11,469 bases of DNA from JBHHZI01 sp046757965. Its GTDB lineage: Bacteria; Acidobacteriota; Polarisedimenticolia; SMYD01. The notes under the pieces were generated by a model. It made no database searches and had not been told where the DNA came from. It was given only the letters and a program-made list of their open reading frames with translations. Positions within the stretch are counted from its first letter, which is position 1. Each line of letters opens with the position of its first letter. The position numbers and the translations under genes are program-made. This document shows, piece after piece, positions 1-6,550 of the stretch. Where the stretch lies: assembly GCA_046757965.1 (NCBI GenBank), contig JBHHZI010000107.1, forward strand, positions 1 to 11,469. Reading direction: 5' to 3'.

Positions 1-114
1 GACCATGCGGCGGCGCAGTTGAACCTGGTGGAGGTGCTCGCCCGCCTGGGTGATGTCGCCGGGGCGGCGCGGGCGCGGGCCGCCTACCAGCGCCTCCGCG
101 GCGGCGGTTCCTGA
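1..114 (+). CDS. C-terminal end of a truncated TPR-like protein (5' end outside window)
   Basis: The frame is open from the first base of the window and ends at TGA 112-114, giving 37 residues. The visible tail reads as two amphipathic helices (around NLVEVLARLGDVAGAARAR and then AAYQRLR) ending in a glycine-rich stretch. The alternation of small and leucine residues resembles the last repeat of a tetratricopeptide protein, but too little is present to assign a family. It points towards the SGNH hydrolase gene on the other strand, with about 70 bases between the two stops. Function unknown. Confidence 0.55.
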   Translation, partial: DHAAAQLNLVEVLARLGDVAGAARARAAYQRLRGGGS

Positions 115-184
115 GGCGGACGCGACAGGCGGAGCCCGGGCAGGTGTGAGGTCACCGGGCGCGCTGACCGGCAGGTCGCGCGGC

Positions 185-1660
185 TCAGCGGGTCGCGGAG
201 GCCGGCGGTCCATCGCCCGAGAGGGCCATGACCAGGGCCTTCGCGATCAGTTCATGGCCACGGGCCGACGGGTGGACCACGTCGACGAAGTAGCTCCGGG
301 AGACGAACCACGCGGTGAGCAGTGCGGTCCGGGAACGATCCGGCATCACCGCCGGCTCGAGCAGGGAGCGCTGGGCGCGGGCGAGCAGCCGGCGAACGTC
401 GATGAGCGCCGTGCCGGTTCGACTGGCCACGTCGCGGATGATGTCGTTGTACTCCGCGGCCACCGGTTCTTCCCGGTAGCGGAACAGGGCGGTGGAGAAC
501 AGATCCACGGCGCAGGCGTCGGCACCACCGGGTGATGCGGTGGTGGCAAGCGAGAGCGCCTTCTCGGCGGCCTCGGTGCGGTGCGCGCGAAAGAGAAGGT
601 AGCCGCGGCCGTAGAGGGTGGAGGGATGTCCGGCCAGCCGGGACGTGAGTCGCTCCCAGGTGTCGAGTGCCGGCGGTGCGGCGCTCGCGTTGCCGGGCGC
701 CGCCGAGGCGAGGACCGCATCCACCGCCGGCTGCAGGATGGCGCCGAGATCGCGGAGGGCGTCATGGCGCCGCGCGACGGCGTCGCGGTCGTGCCAGTCC
801 ACCGGTGGGCAGGGGAGGAGCGGATTGGTCGGCCGGCGGGGGTAGGTCATGAGCAGCGGGCGGGCGCCGGCCGCCCGGACGCGGTCGATCATGGCGCCCA
901 GGTTGCGCCGGAAAGTCGCCGGGGGCACTCGGCGCAGCTCGCCGGATGAGGCCGGCGAGGACCCGGCTGCATCGCGCCAGGTGGCGAGGCGGCGAGCCAG
1001 GCGCCGGTAGAAGGTGCTGTGAGCCAGGAGGCGCGCGACGACGGAGGCGGTGGCATCGACGACAGGCTGGTCGGCGTCGGTGCGCCCGCTGGCGAGACCG
1101 AAATCATTGGCGGCGAGAAGGATGACCACCACATCGGGGGACAATGGCAGGACCTCACGGGACAGCAGCCGGCCGGCCTGGACCGTGGAGTAGCCGGTCT
1201 GGCCGAAGTTCAGCGACCGGACCGGCCGGCGGGCGGAGGTTGCGGAGCCGGGAGCCGGCGCGGCGTTCAGCAGGCGCGCCACCTGGTCGCTGAACCGTTC
1301 CTGCGGCTCGGTCACTCCCCAGCCGAAGGTGGTGGAATCTCCCACGAACGCGATCCGCCGCTCCGTGCCATGGGAGACGGTCGCGAACTCCGCGTCGCGG
1401 AAGCCGCCGGCATTGGTGCGCACATGCATGCCGCCGAGGTCCACGTCGAGATGGGGGCGCATGCGCCAGAAGAGCAGCGGGTCTTTCTGCCAGTACCTCT
1501 CACTGCCATCCTTGAGCTCGGGATTGGCCGCGAACTGCAGGCGGTTCTCGCTGCTGACCGGATGCGCGCCGCCCGGCAGCAGACGCGCGGTGGTCTCGGC
1601 CAGGGCGAAGAGGACCAGACAGGTGGCCACGGAGAAGGTGATCTTGCGGCGCCGGTTCAC
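185..1660 (-). CDS. Membrane-anchored SGNH/GDSL-family hydrolase
   Basis: A 491-residue protein starting at a GTG. An N-terminal hydrophobic segment (about residues 7-28) after a basic MNRRRK start looks like an uncleaved signal anchor, placing the enzyme domain outside the cytoplasm. The SGNH blocks are visible: the nucleophile Ser109 in VGDSTTFGWG, the block III Asn in AANDFG (about 183-188), and the Asp460-His463 pair in DVVHPSARGHE. Between them, around residues 345-390, is a TPR-like helical insert. The family includes esterases and acyl-sugar hydrolases or transferases; close look-alikes with the early FWRMRPH and TNAGGFRD motifs often act on exported polysaccharide or lipid, but no substrate can be named from this sequence. 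No strong Shine-Dalgarno precedes the GTG, so the start is less certain than the family. It is divergent from the exported protein at 1723, with 62 bases between the starts. Confidence 0.85.
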   Translation of the reverse strand: MNRRRKITFSVATCLVLFALAETTARLLPGGAHPVSSENRLQFAANPELKDGSERYWQKDPLLFWRMRPHLDVDLGGMHVRTNAGGFRDAEFATVSHGTERRIAFVGDSTTFGWGVTEPQERFSDQVARLLNAAPAPGSATSARRPVRSLNFGQTGYSTVQAGRLLSREVLPLSPDVVVILLAANDFGLASGRTDADQPVVDATASVVARLLAHSTFYRRLARRLATWRDAAGSSPASSGELRRVPPATFRRNLGAMIDRVRAAGARPLLMTYPRRPTNPLLPCPPVDWHDRDAVARRHDALRDLGAILQPAVDAVLASAAPGNASAAPPALDTWERLTSRLAGHPSTLYGRGYLLFRAHRTEAAEKALSLATTASPGGADACAVDLFSTALFRYREEPVAAEYNDIIRDVASRTGTALIDVRRLLARAQRSLLEPAVMPDRSRTALLTAWFVSRSYFVDVVHPSARGHELIAKALVMALSGDGPPASATR

Positions 1661-1679
1661 GGGACGAACCTATTGCGCC

Positions 1680-1704
1680 GGCGGGTCGCCTTCAACCACC
1701 CGCC
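1680..1704. repeat. Inverted repeat in a divergent intergenic region
   Basis: Perfect 7-bp arms GGCGGGT (1680-1686) and ACCCGCC (1698-1704) are separated by 11 bases. The repeat lies in the 62-base gap between the divergent SGNH hydrolase and exported-protein genes. It could be an operator or a chance GC-rich palindrome. No convincing -35/-10 pair was recognised around it. Confidence 0.3.
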
Positions 1705-1722
1705 GCGACGTGATCTTCTACC

Positions 1723-2556
1723 ATGGGGACGATGCATGCGCGATCTCCCACCGGGTGGGCTCTCCTGCTGATGGCCGGTCTCGGCGCGCTGCCCGCCGCT
1801 GCGGCGGGAAAGGCCGGGCCGGAAGCGGTGCCGTCCCGCGTCGATGCGGAGGCCCGGCGCCGGTCCCGCGTGGCGGAGCTGGTCAAGCAGGAGACGCCGG
1901 TTCCGAGTCTGACGGTGCTGCGGGATGACGACACGCCGATCCCGTTCCGGACCGATGCCGCCGCGTCGGAGGTGGTGCTGTACCGGGTTCACGAGGGAGG
2001 CCTCTACCGGGAGGGCACGGGCGACGTGGTGCAGGTGGTGCTCGGCCGTCCGTCCGAATGGCTGGTTCTCGTGGACGCCACGTCGGGCCGGCGCTTCCGC
2101 CTGGCGGGATTCGCGCAGGGAAACGATTTCAATGCGTGGATCCGGACGCACCATCGCGACATCGATCGCACCGACGCCGAGCATGTCGCCGACGGCTACG
2201 TCACCCTGGCGTATGCGTCCGACTGCGCGACGGTGACACGCTTCTACGAGGTGCGTCGCTACGTGGAGGATGCCCTGTTCGATGCCGGCCTGGACGATGT
2301 CCGGATCGCCGGGACGGCGAGGCGCTGGCTCCAGCCCCGGCGGGCGGCGATCGAGGAGACGCTGGCGCGCCGGGGCATCATGAGCGTCGACGGCGGTTAC
2401 CGGGCAACTCGCCTGGTGATGCACCGCGCCCGGGGCGGCAGCCTGCCGATCGTCGAGCTCCACGAGCTGAATCTCGCCGTGGGCCGCCGGGGCGAGGTGG
2501 AGGTGAGCGGCGATCGGGTGGACGCGGTCTTCGACCTGGGTGCTGCCGACCGCTGA
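1723..2556 (+). CDS. Unrecognised exported protein
   Basis: This gene was not recognised. The 277-residue product begins with a signal-peptide-like sequence: short n-region, hydrophobic WALLLMAGLGALPAAAA, and a probable signal peptidase I site near residues 27-30. The mature part is soluble and mixed charged/hydrophobic with no membrane segment. A beta-rich region (about 65-115, including VVLYRVHEGG and EWLVLVDATSGRRFRL) is followed by a helical region (about 155-210) and another beta-like segment near SLPIVELHELNLAV. A single Cys, in ASDCATV, follows the signal. The start at 1723 has no good Shine-Dalgarno; an in-frame ATG at 1732 would shorten the n-region by three residues and is equally possible. 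The gloA gene follows 51 bases later on the same strand, so the two may be co-transcribed, which does not reveal a function. Confidence 0.7.
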   Translation: MGTMHARSPTGWALLLMAGLGALPAAAAGKAGPEAVPSRVDAEARRRSRVAELVKQETPVPSLTVLRDDDTPIPFRTDAAASEVVLYRVHEGGLYREGTGDVVQVVLGRPSEWLVLVDATSGRRFRLAGFAQGNDFNAWIRTHHRDIDRTDAEHVADGYVTLAYASDCATVTRFYEVRRYVEDALFDAGLDDVRIAGTARRWLQPRRAAIEETLARRGIMSVDGGYRATRLVMHRARGGSLPIVELHELNLAVGRRGEVEVSGDRVDAVFDLGAADR

Positions 2557-2607
2557 TGGCGGCGTCCTGCCGGGACGAGGCGGCGCCGGGCGAAGGAGGC
2601 GAAGAGG

Positions 2608-2979
2608 ATGACGACGATGCGCATGGCTCACACCATGATCCGGGTTCGCGATCTCGACGCGACCCTGGCGTTCTACACCGATTTCATCGGACTGCGCGAG
2701 CTGCGGCGCAAGCAGATCGGCGAGGAGGCGACGCTGGTCTGGCTCGGGGACGGTGCCGGGACCTACACGCTGGAGCTGACCTTCAATCATGACCCGCAGG
2801 AGTACGTGCGGGGCAATCAGTTCGGTCACCTGGCCTTCACCGTCGATGACCTCGATGCCGTCATTGCCGAGGTCACCCGCCGCGGCTGGCCGTGCCGGCG
2901 CTCCCGCCCGGAGCTGGATTCCCGCTACATCTTCATCCAAGATCCCGATGGCTACGACATCGAGATCCTGCAGGCCTGA
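2608..2979 (+). CDS. gloA: Lactoylglutathione lyase (glyoxalase I)
   Basis: This enzyme isomerises the hemithioacetal of methylglyoxal and glutathione to S-lactoylglutathione in the cytoplasm, the first step of methylglyoxal detoxification. The 123-residue protein is close to the usual length of the short bacterial class. The two VOC-fold halves are clear, and the four metal ligands can be placed: His8 in AHTMIRV, Glu56 in LELTFN, His74 in FGHLAFTV, and Glu119 in DIEILQA, with the typical DPDGY just before the last. Lack of the long eukaryotic loops suggests the Ni/Co-type class, by analogy with the E. coli enzyme. AGGAGG at 2594-2599 lies 8 bases before the ATG at 2608. A second ATG at 2617 (MRMAHTM) matches the E. 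coli N-terminus better and has its own purine-rich GAAGAGG upstream, so the true start may be three codons later. Confidence 0.9.
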   Translation: MTTMRMAHTMIRVRDLDATLAFYTDFIGLRELRRKQIGEEATLVWLGDGAGTYTLELTFNHDPQEYVRGNQFGHLAFTVDDLDAVIAEVTRRGWPCRRSRPELDSRYIFIQDPDGYDIEILQA

Positions 2980-2993
2980 CACCAAGCGATGAC

Positions 2994-3024
2994 CCCCCCG
3001 GGCCGCGCACTGCGGCCAGGGGGG
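2994..3024 (+). terminator. GC-rich hairpin after gloA; possible terminator without a U-tract
   Basis: The arms are CCCCCCGGGCCGC (2994-3006) and GCGGCCAGGGGGG (3012-3024), pairing over 13 positions with one G-A mismatch around the loop GCACT. The hairpin sits 14 bases after the gloA stop. No run of T follows it, so a standard Rho-independent terminator is not shown. It could instead cap the 3' end of the gloA message or isolate the tRNA gene. Confidence 0.4.
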
Positions 3025-3033
3025 TGCTAGATT
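3025..3033 (+). promoter_or_regulatory. Possible extended -10 promoter element of tRNA-Pro
   Basis: TGCTAGATT fits the extended -10 pattern TGnTATAAT with two differences in the hexamer. It lies 10 bases before the mature 5' end of the tRNA, so a transcription start near 3040 would leave a very short leader. No good -35 is seen; that region is occupied by the GC-rich hairpin. Tentative. Confidence 0.3.
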
Positions 3034-3043
3034 CCTGATCCGT

Positions 3044-3120
3044 CGGGGCGTAGCGCAGCCTGGTAGCGCACCTGCTTTGGGAGCAGGGGGCCGGAGGTTC
3101 AAATCCTCTCGCCCCGACCA
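3044..3120 (+). tRNA. tRNA-Pro (anticodon UGG)
   Basis: A complete 77-base cloverleaf. The acceptor stem CGGGGCG/CGCCCCG starts with the C1-G72 pair typical of bacterial tRNA-Pro and is followed by discriminator A and an encoded CCA. The D-stem is GCGC/GCGC. The anticodon stem CCTGC/GCAGG holds the loop TTTGGGA with anticodon TGG at 3078-3080, reading CCA and other proline codons. There is a 5-base variable loop, and the T-arm GGAGG-TTCAAAT-CCTCT has one G-U pair. No integrase or repeated 3' end is seen nearby, so there is no sign of use as an attachment site. Confidence 0.97.
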
Positions 3121-3274
3121 TTCCGGCCGGTGGCGCCGGAGAGGGAGTCGCGTCCAGGGTCGGTGAGACCGGGATATGGTGCGGCGCGACAGATCGCGGT
3201 GGTGAGGTCACGGCGCGAGGCCGGAACCAGCACCAAGGGGAACACGTAACATCCTGAGGACGAGGAGAGGTCAG
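3121..3274. other. Intergenic gap between tRNA-Pro and the lipoprotein gene
   Basis: This 154-base non-coding stretch contains a weak 6-bp hairpin, TCCGGC (3122-3127) with GCCGGA (3135-3140), directly after the tRNA, which could aid 3' end formation. No T-run follows. Its right end carries the purine-rich ribosome-binding region of the next gene. No clear promoter was recognised. Confidence 0.35.
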
Positions 3275-4111
3275 ATGACGAGATTCAGATCTTTTGCCGG
3301 CAGGGCAGTCATGACGCGCCGGCAGCACGTGGGGAGTCGGGCCGGTGCGATGCTGGTGGCGCTGTCGGTCCTGCTGCCGGGGCTGATGGGCTGTGAGTCG
3401 GAAGTGGGAGAGCCGCCGGCGGCTCATGCGGCGGCGGCACCTCTGGACCCGAGCATCCTGGCCGATGCCTCGCGCAGCGATGACGACCGCAAGCGCGACG
3501 AGGGATTCAAGCCGCTGGAGGTGTACGGCTTCTTCGGCGTGCACGCCGGCCAGACCGTGGCGGATCTGTGGCCCGGCCGTGGCTACAACACCCAGATCCT
3601 GTCCGGCGCGGTCGGCCCGGATGGCGAGGTCCTGGCGGTGCTCGGGCCGATCTACTCGCGGCCGCGCTACGTGGAGCGCATTCGCGGGTACATCAACGAC
3701 CGGATCGAGGAAGGGCATCTGACCAACGTGAAGCTGGTGACGGCGCTGGCGGATCTGGCCGATGACAGCGTCGATGTGATGATCACCGTGCGCAACTATC
3801 ACGATCTGGGCGAGGCGGAAGATCGAGTGGCGGTGTTGCCGGAGCTTCTGCGGGCGTTGAAGCCCGGCGGCATTCTCGGGGTGGTGGACGCGGTGACGCC
3901 TCACGAGGGTCGGGACGAGGAGCATCATCGCATCAACGAGGAGCTGGTGGTGAAGGAGATCACCGGGGCCGGGTTCGAGCTGGAGGCGCGCTCACCGCTG
4001 CTGGAGAATCCTGACGACACGTACGACTTCGACGGGCGGGAGGACGACGCTCCGATTCACCGTTATTTCATTCACCGTTTCGTCCACAAGTATCGCAAGC
4101 CGCTGACCTGA
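3275..4111 (+). CDS. Predicted lipoprotein with class I SAM-methyltransferase fold (COG4798-like)
   Basis: The 278-residue product has a lipoprotein-type signal: basic n-region, hydrophobic AMLVALSVLLPG, and lipobox LMGC with the lipidated Cys at residue 40. Asp is absent at +2, so under the Lol rule an outer-membrane destination is likely in a proteobacterium. The rest resembles a methyltransferase Rossmann fold: motif I is the variant VADLWPGRGY (95-104), followed by VRNYHDLGE (171-179), LKPGG (194-198), and a late beta strand with RYFIHRF. The DLWPGxG form is characteristic of the COG4798 'predicted methyltransferase' group, in which export signals are known to occur. No methyl acceptor is known to me, and SAM is normally cytoplasmic, so catalysis is uncertain. 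A purine-rich GAGGAGAGG (3262-3270) precedes the ATG at 3275. The ATG at 3311 would give a shorter n-region and is an alternative. Confidence 0.8.
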   Translation: MTRFRSFAGRAVMTRRQHVGSRAGAMLVALSVLLPGLMGCESEVGEPPAAHAAAAPLDPSILADASRSDDDRKRDEGFKPLEVYGFFGVHAGQTVADLWPGRGYNTQILSGAVGPDGEVLAVLGPIYSRPRYVERIRGYINDRIEEGHLTNVKLVTALADLADDSVDVMITVRNYHDLGEAEDRVAVLPELLRALKPGGILGVVDAVTPHEGRDEEHHRINEELVVKEITGAGFELEARSPLLENPDDTYDFDGREDDAPIHRYFIHRFVHKYRKPLT

Positions 4112-4180
4112 CGAGCCTGGCGTCATGCACCATCCCGGGGTGAGCGGGCAGACGATGGGTGCCGGTGGTGTGGGACCGGT

Positions 4181-4185
4181 GGAGG
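4181..4185 (+). promoter_or_regulatory. Ribosome-binding site that decides the start at 4192
   Basis: GGAGG ends 6 bases before ATG 4192. The frame is also open upstream to a GTG at 4159, but that start lacks such a site and would add an atypical eleven-residue leader. Confidence 0.6.
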
Positions 4186-4191
4186 CCGACG

Positions 4192-5202
4192 ATGAGCGAC
4201 ACGGCGGAAGGCGCGACCAAGGGCGGTAACCTCCTCAGGTACGGGTGCTTCGGCTGCCTCGGGGTGATCGGGTTTGCGCTCATCTGCATGGTGGGCGTCG
4301 CCGGCATGGCCTATATGCAGGTGCGCAACGAGGAGGTGGCGAAGGAGACGGAGAGGCCGGACCTGCCCGCCGGGGCGCTTCCGGTGGCCGGCGGCTCGCA
4401 AGGAGGCGGGACGTCCGGCGCGGTGGGGGCGATGCCGGACGAGCGGCCGCAGGCGACGCGGGGCGCCGCGCGGTCCGCGGAGACCGTGGCGGGCACCGTC
4501 ATTCTCGACCTGACCCAGGGCGAGTTCGAGGTGGTTCCCGGCCAGCCCGGCGAAGGCCTCTCGGTGGACGCCACCTACGACCGGAAGAGCTACGTCCTGG
4601 AAAAAACACTCGATGCCACTGATGACGGCTCCTGGACCTACACGGTGCGCTTCCGCAGGACGTCTGGCGGCTCGGGTCTGGGCCTGTTCGATGCCATCAA
4701 GCGGATGCTGGGCGGCTCGCGCCCGTCGGTGCGCGTCACGCTGCCGGCCGACCAGTTCCTCGACCTGCAGGTGAACATGGCCCAGGGCGGGACCCGCATG
4801 GACCTGGGCGGCCTGTGGCTGCGGGAGGCCGAGATCGAGTTCGCGCAGGGTGGATTTCAGCTGCGGGTCAGCGAGCCGCTGCAGATGCCGATGGAGCGGC
4901 TCACCATCGATGGGCGGATGGGTGGTTTTGACGCCTCCCATCTGGGCAACGCCAGCCCGAAGACACTCGATGTGGACTTCACCATGGGGGGCATGTCTCT
5001 CGACCTGCGCGGCGCGTGGGCCGCCGACGCCGACATCTCGATCAAGACCTCCATGTCCGGCGGGGTCGTGCGGGTGCCGGATGATGTCATCATCGAGGGG
5101 CTCTCGGTGCCCGGCCGGCCGGCCAATCCGTCGGCCGAGTTGCAGCCGCCGACCCTGCATTTTTCCAGCTCGAGTTCGATGGGAGATCTGCAGTTTCGCT
5201 GA
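4192..5202 (+). CDS. Membrane-anchored protein with C-terminal beta repeats, function unknown
   Basis: A 336-residue protein, not recognised as a named family. Residues 1-16 are polar and probably cytoplasmic, residues 17-43 form one transmembrane helix (including GCLGVIGFALICMVGVAG), and 44-98 are a flexible Gly/Ala/Pro-rich linker. The remainder is probably periplasmic and beta-rich. From about 195 to 295 a repeat with a GG turn recurs (GG at 199-200, 220-221, 244-245, 266-267 and 290-291), each unit about 21-24 residues long with alternating hydrophobics, for example FTMGGMSLDLRG. A related LTQGEFEVV unit occurs at 107-115 and a final SMGDLQF at the C-terminus. This resembles the beta-solenoid or 'toast-rack' domains of DUF4097/LiaF-type envelope proteins, but that assignment is inference. 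Convergent with the DUF3179 gene, with 22 bases between the stops. Confidence 0.7.
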   Translation: MSDTAEGATKGGNLLRYGCFGCLGVIGFALICMVGVAGMAYMQVRNEEVAKETERPDLPAGALPVAGGSQGGGTSGAVGAMPDERPQATRGAARSAETVAGTVILDLTQGEFEVVPGQPGEGLSVDATYDRKSYVLEKTLDATDDGSWTYTVRFRRTSGGSGLGLFDAIKRMLGGSRPSVRVTLPADQFLDLQVNMAQGGTRMDLGGLWLREAEIEFAQGGFQLRVSEPLQMPMERLTIDGRMGGFDASHLGNASPKTLDVDFTMGGMSLDLRGAWAADADISIKTSMSGGVVRVPDDVIIEGLSVPGRPANPSAELQPPTLHFSSSSSMGDLQFR

Positions 5203-5224
5203 CCGGACCCGCGCCCCACGGACA

Positions 5225-6061
5225 TCAGCCGCCCGGGTGGATCTCGCAGCCGGGAAAGGTCAGGGAGAAGCCGTACCAGCGGCTGAAGAGCTGCATCGGG
5301 CGCGACCCGTCCGGGCGCGTCGCCTTCGGCGTGTGATCGGCGGGGTCGACGACGATGTGGATCGGCTGCCCGGCGAACTCATCGTCGAGACCTGCGCCGA
5401 TCCGGTCGAGAGGATAGAAGCAGCGCCGGCTGCCGTCGACGAGGCCCAGCCCGAGGGTCATCTCCGGCAGTCGTGTGTCCAGGGAGGGCATGGTGCGGCG
5501 AAAACCGGGCGGGAAGCGGCCCTGGAAGATGCGCCGGTTCATGAACCAGCCGAGCAAACGCGAGGCGAGGGGGTTTGTTGCGGTGAGCACACGCAGCCCC
5601 GGTGACCTCCCGGCCGCCGCGGCGGCAACGGTCATCTCCACGCCCCACGCGTCGAGTTGCGCGCCGGCCAGCGGCCCGTGCACGGCCTCGCCGGTGATGT
5701 GGTCCCAGTACGTGCCGGTCTCGTCATCGATGAGGAGGATCAGGCCGTTGTACAGGCCACCGACACTGAAGTGGTGCAGGCGACCCGCGACGAGCGGCGT
5801 CAGACCGACGCCGCTGTTGCAGACCGCTCAGAACGTGACCACGTAGGGCTCGCCGGCGAGCTCGCCCTGCGCCACGTGGTGATACACCATCTGGCGGCGC
5901 AGGAGCCCGCGGCGCTGCTCACCCCGCGCGAAGATCAGCAGCGGTGTCGCTGCCGGGAGGCGATCGACGGCGATCTCATCGGCCGCGTCGGTCCGGAAGC
6001 GGGGAAAGACATCCGCCCGGCGCAGCATCGCGCGGGCCGGATCGAAGGCAGGCCCGGTCAT
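5225..6061 (-). CDS. DUF3179-family protein, candidate selenoprotein with in-frame UGA (UxxC motif)
   Basis: Read through the TGA at 5828-5830, this is one 278-residue protein with Sec at position 78. The N-terminal part ends in EPYVVTF; after the TGA the frame continues AVCNSGVG without any shift. DUF3179 proteins usually read roughly VTYCPLC here, so the TGA replaces the first Cys of CxxC, giving U78-A-V-C81. Further family features follow: FSVGGLYNG, an IDDETGTYWDHITGEA segment, HGPLAG, and a late RWYGFSLTFPGCEI. The family's function is unknown; a redox role is inferred from the UxxC. There is no signal peptide. The ATG at 6061 has only a weak AGG nearby; the ATG at 6028 is an alternative. 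The gene starts 46 bases after the cupin stop on the same strand and may be co-transcribed with it. A bSECIS-like hairpin lies just after the UGA. The real end is a second TGA (5225-5227), so UGA also works as a stop in this organism. Confidence 0.82.
5793..5815 (-). promoter_or_regulatory. Bacterial SECIS-like hairpin within the DUF3179 coding sequence
   Basis: On the minus strand the arms AGCGGCGUC (5815-5807) and GACGCCGCU (5801-5793) pair perfectly over 9 bp around the loop GGUCU (5806-5802). The stem begins 12 bases after the UGA, and 21 bases separate the UGA from the loop. Bacterial SECIS elements are hairpins immediately after the UGA with a G (often GGU) at the start of the apical loop, which SelB binds; the E. 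coli fdhF loop, as I recall it, also contains GGUCU. Position, stem strength and loop all fit. Confidence 0.82.
5828..5830 (-). other. In-frame TGA, probable selenocysteine codon
   Basis: The codon order on the minus strand is TTC-TGA-GCG-GTC-TGC, read F-U-A-V-C. The TGA aligns with the first Cys of the DUF3179 CxxC motif and is followed by the hairpin at 5793-5815. A nonsense mutation would not be expected to fall exactly on a redox Cys position with a SECIS-like hairpin after it. TGA ends most other genes in the window, so general UGA reassignment is excluded. Confidence 0.82.
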
Positions 6062-6107
6062 CGCCTGTGGGACCGATGTGGCGTTGCCCGGATGCGCTGG
6101 AGCTGTC

Positions 6108-6485
6108 TCATCCGGCACAGAGCTCGATGACGTCTTCTTGGTGAGGCACCAGGCAGAGGAACTCGAACGGCGCCTCGACCACCTGGTAGTCGTGCGGCAC
6201 GCCGGCGGGAATGAACAGCACACTGCCGGCGGATACCTCGTGCACGGCATCGCCGAGGCTCACCCGCGCCCGCCCGGTGAGCACGTACTGCTCGTGCTCG
6301 ACCGTGTTGGTGTGGCGCGGCATGCCGCCTCCGTCGCCCATGATGAAGCGGCGCATGGCGAAATGCGGGGTGCCGTCGGCGCTGCCCAGCAGCACCTGCA
6401 TCTGCGTGCTGGTGCCTGCCTCGATGGTTTGACGGGGCACCGTCTCGGCGCCTCTCACCACACCCTGTCTGACCGTCTGTCCCAT
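6108..6485 (-). CDS. Small single-domain cupin protein
   Basis: A 125-residue protein made of one cupin beta-barrel. Motif 1 is GGGMPRHTNTVEHEQYVLTG, with candidate metal ligands His58, Glu63 and His64, and motif 2 is GSVLFIPAGVPHDYQ with His98. Proteins of this size and pattern bind a metal and may be enzymes or small-molecule sensors; no substrate can be told from the sequence. GGAGGG (6491-6496) lies 5 bases before the ATG, a strong ribosome-binding site. A TATGCT hexamer at 6512-6517 (minus strand) could be a -10, but no matching -35 was found. The gene lies 136 bases downstream of alanine dehydrogenase and 46 bases upstream of the DUF3179 gene, all on the same strand. Confidence 0.85.
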   Translation of the reverse strand: MGQTVRQGVVRGAETVPRQTIEAGTSTQMQVLLGSADGTPHFAMRRFIMGDGGGMPRHTNTVEHEQYVLTGRARVSLGDAVHEVSAGSVLFIPAGVPHDYQVVEAPFEFLCLVPHQEDVIELCAG

Positions 6486-6550
6486 GCGCACCCTCCGTTG
6501 ACCCCCTGACGAGCATAGCTCAGGCGGAGGCTCCGAGACACTGTGAATAT

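Noticed and set aside
1657..3102. Long minus-strand open frame of 481 codons
   Set aside because: It lies antisense to the exported protein, gloA and the start of the tRNA gene, and its translation is rich in Arg, His and Pro with no domain, as expected of a GC-rich shadow frame.
3044..3120. tRNA-Pro as an integration site of a mobile element
   Set aside because: No integrase, no repeated 3' tRNA end and no change of gene character were found downstream within the window.
4123..5160. Minus-strand open frame of 345 codons
   Set aside because: It mirrors the membrane-anchored beta-repeat gene, which has a good ribosome-binding site and a transmembrane helix; the antisense product has no recognisable feature.
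5225..5830. Reading the DUF3179 gene as a pseudogene or as two separate genes
   Set aside because: There is no frameshift, both sides carry family sequence, the TGA falls on the CxxC Cys position, and a SECIS-like hairpin follows. A random nonsense mutation explains none of the last two points. The pseudogene reading stays possible if the genome lacks selenocysteine genes.
5828..5830. UGA read as tryptophan through an altered genetic code
   Set aside because: TGA terminates most other genes in the window, including this gene itself at 5225-5227, and tryptophan is encoded by TGG throughout.
6108..6250. Extension of the DUF3179 frame upstream to 6250
   Set aside because: That part overlaps the cupin coding sequence in another frame and is rich in Arg, Ser and Thr without family resemblance; the ATG at 6061 is the better start.
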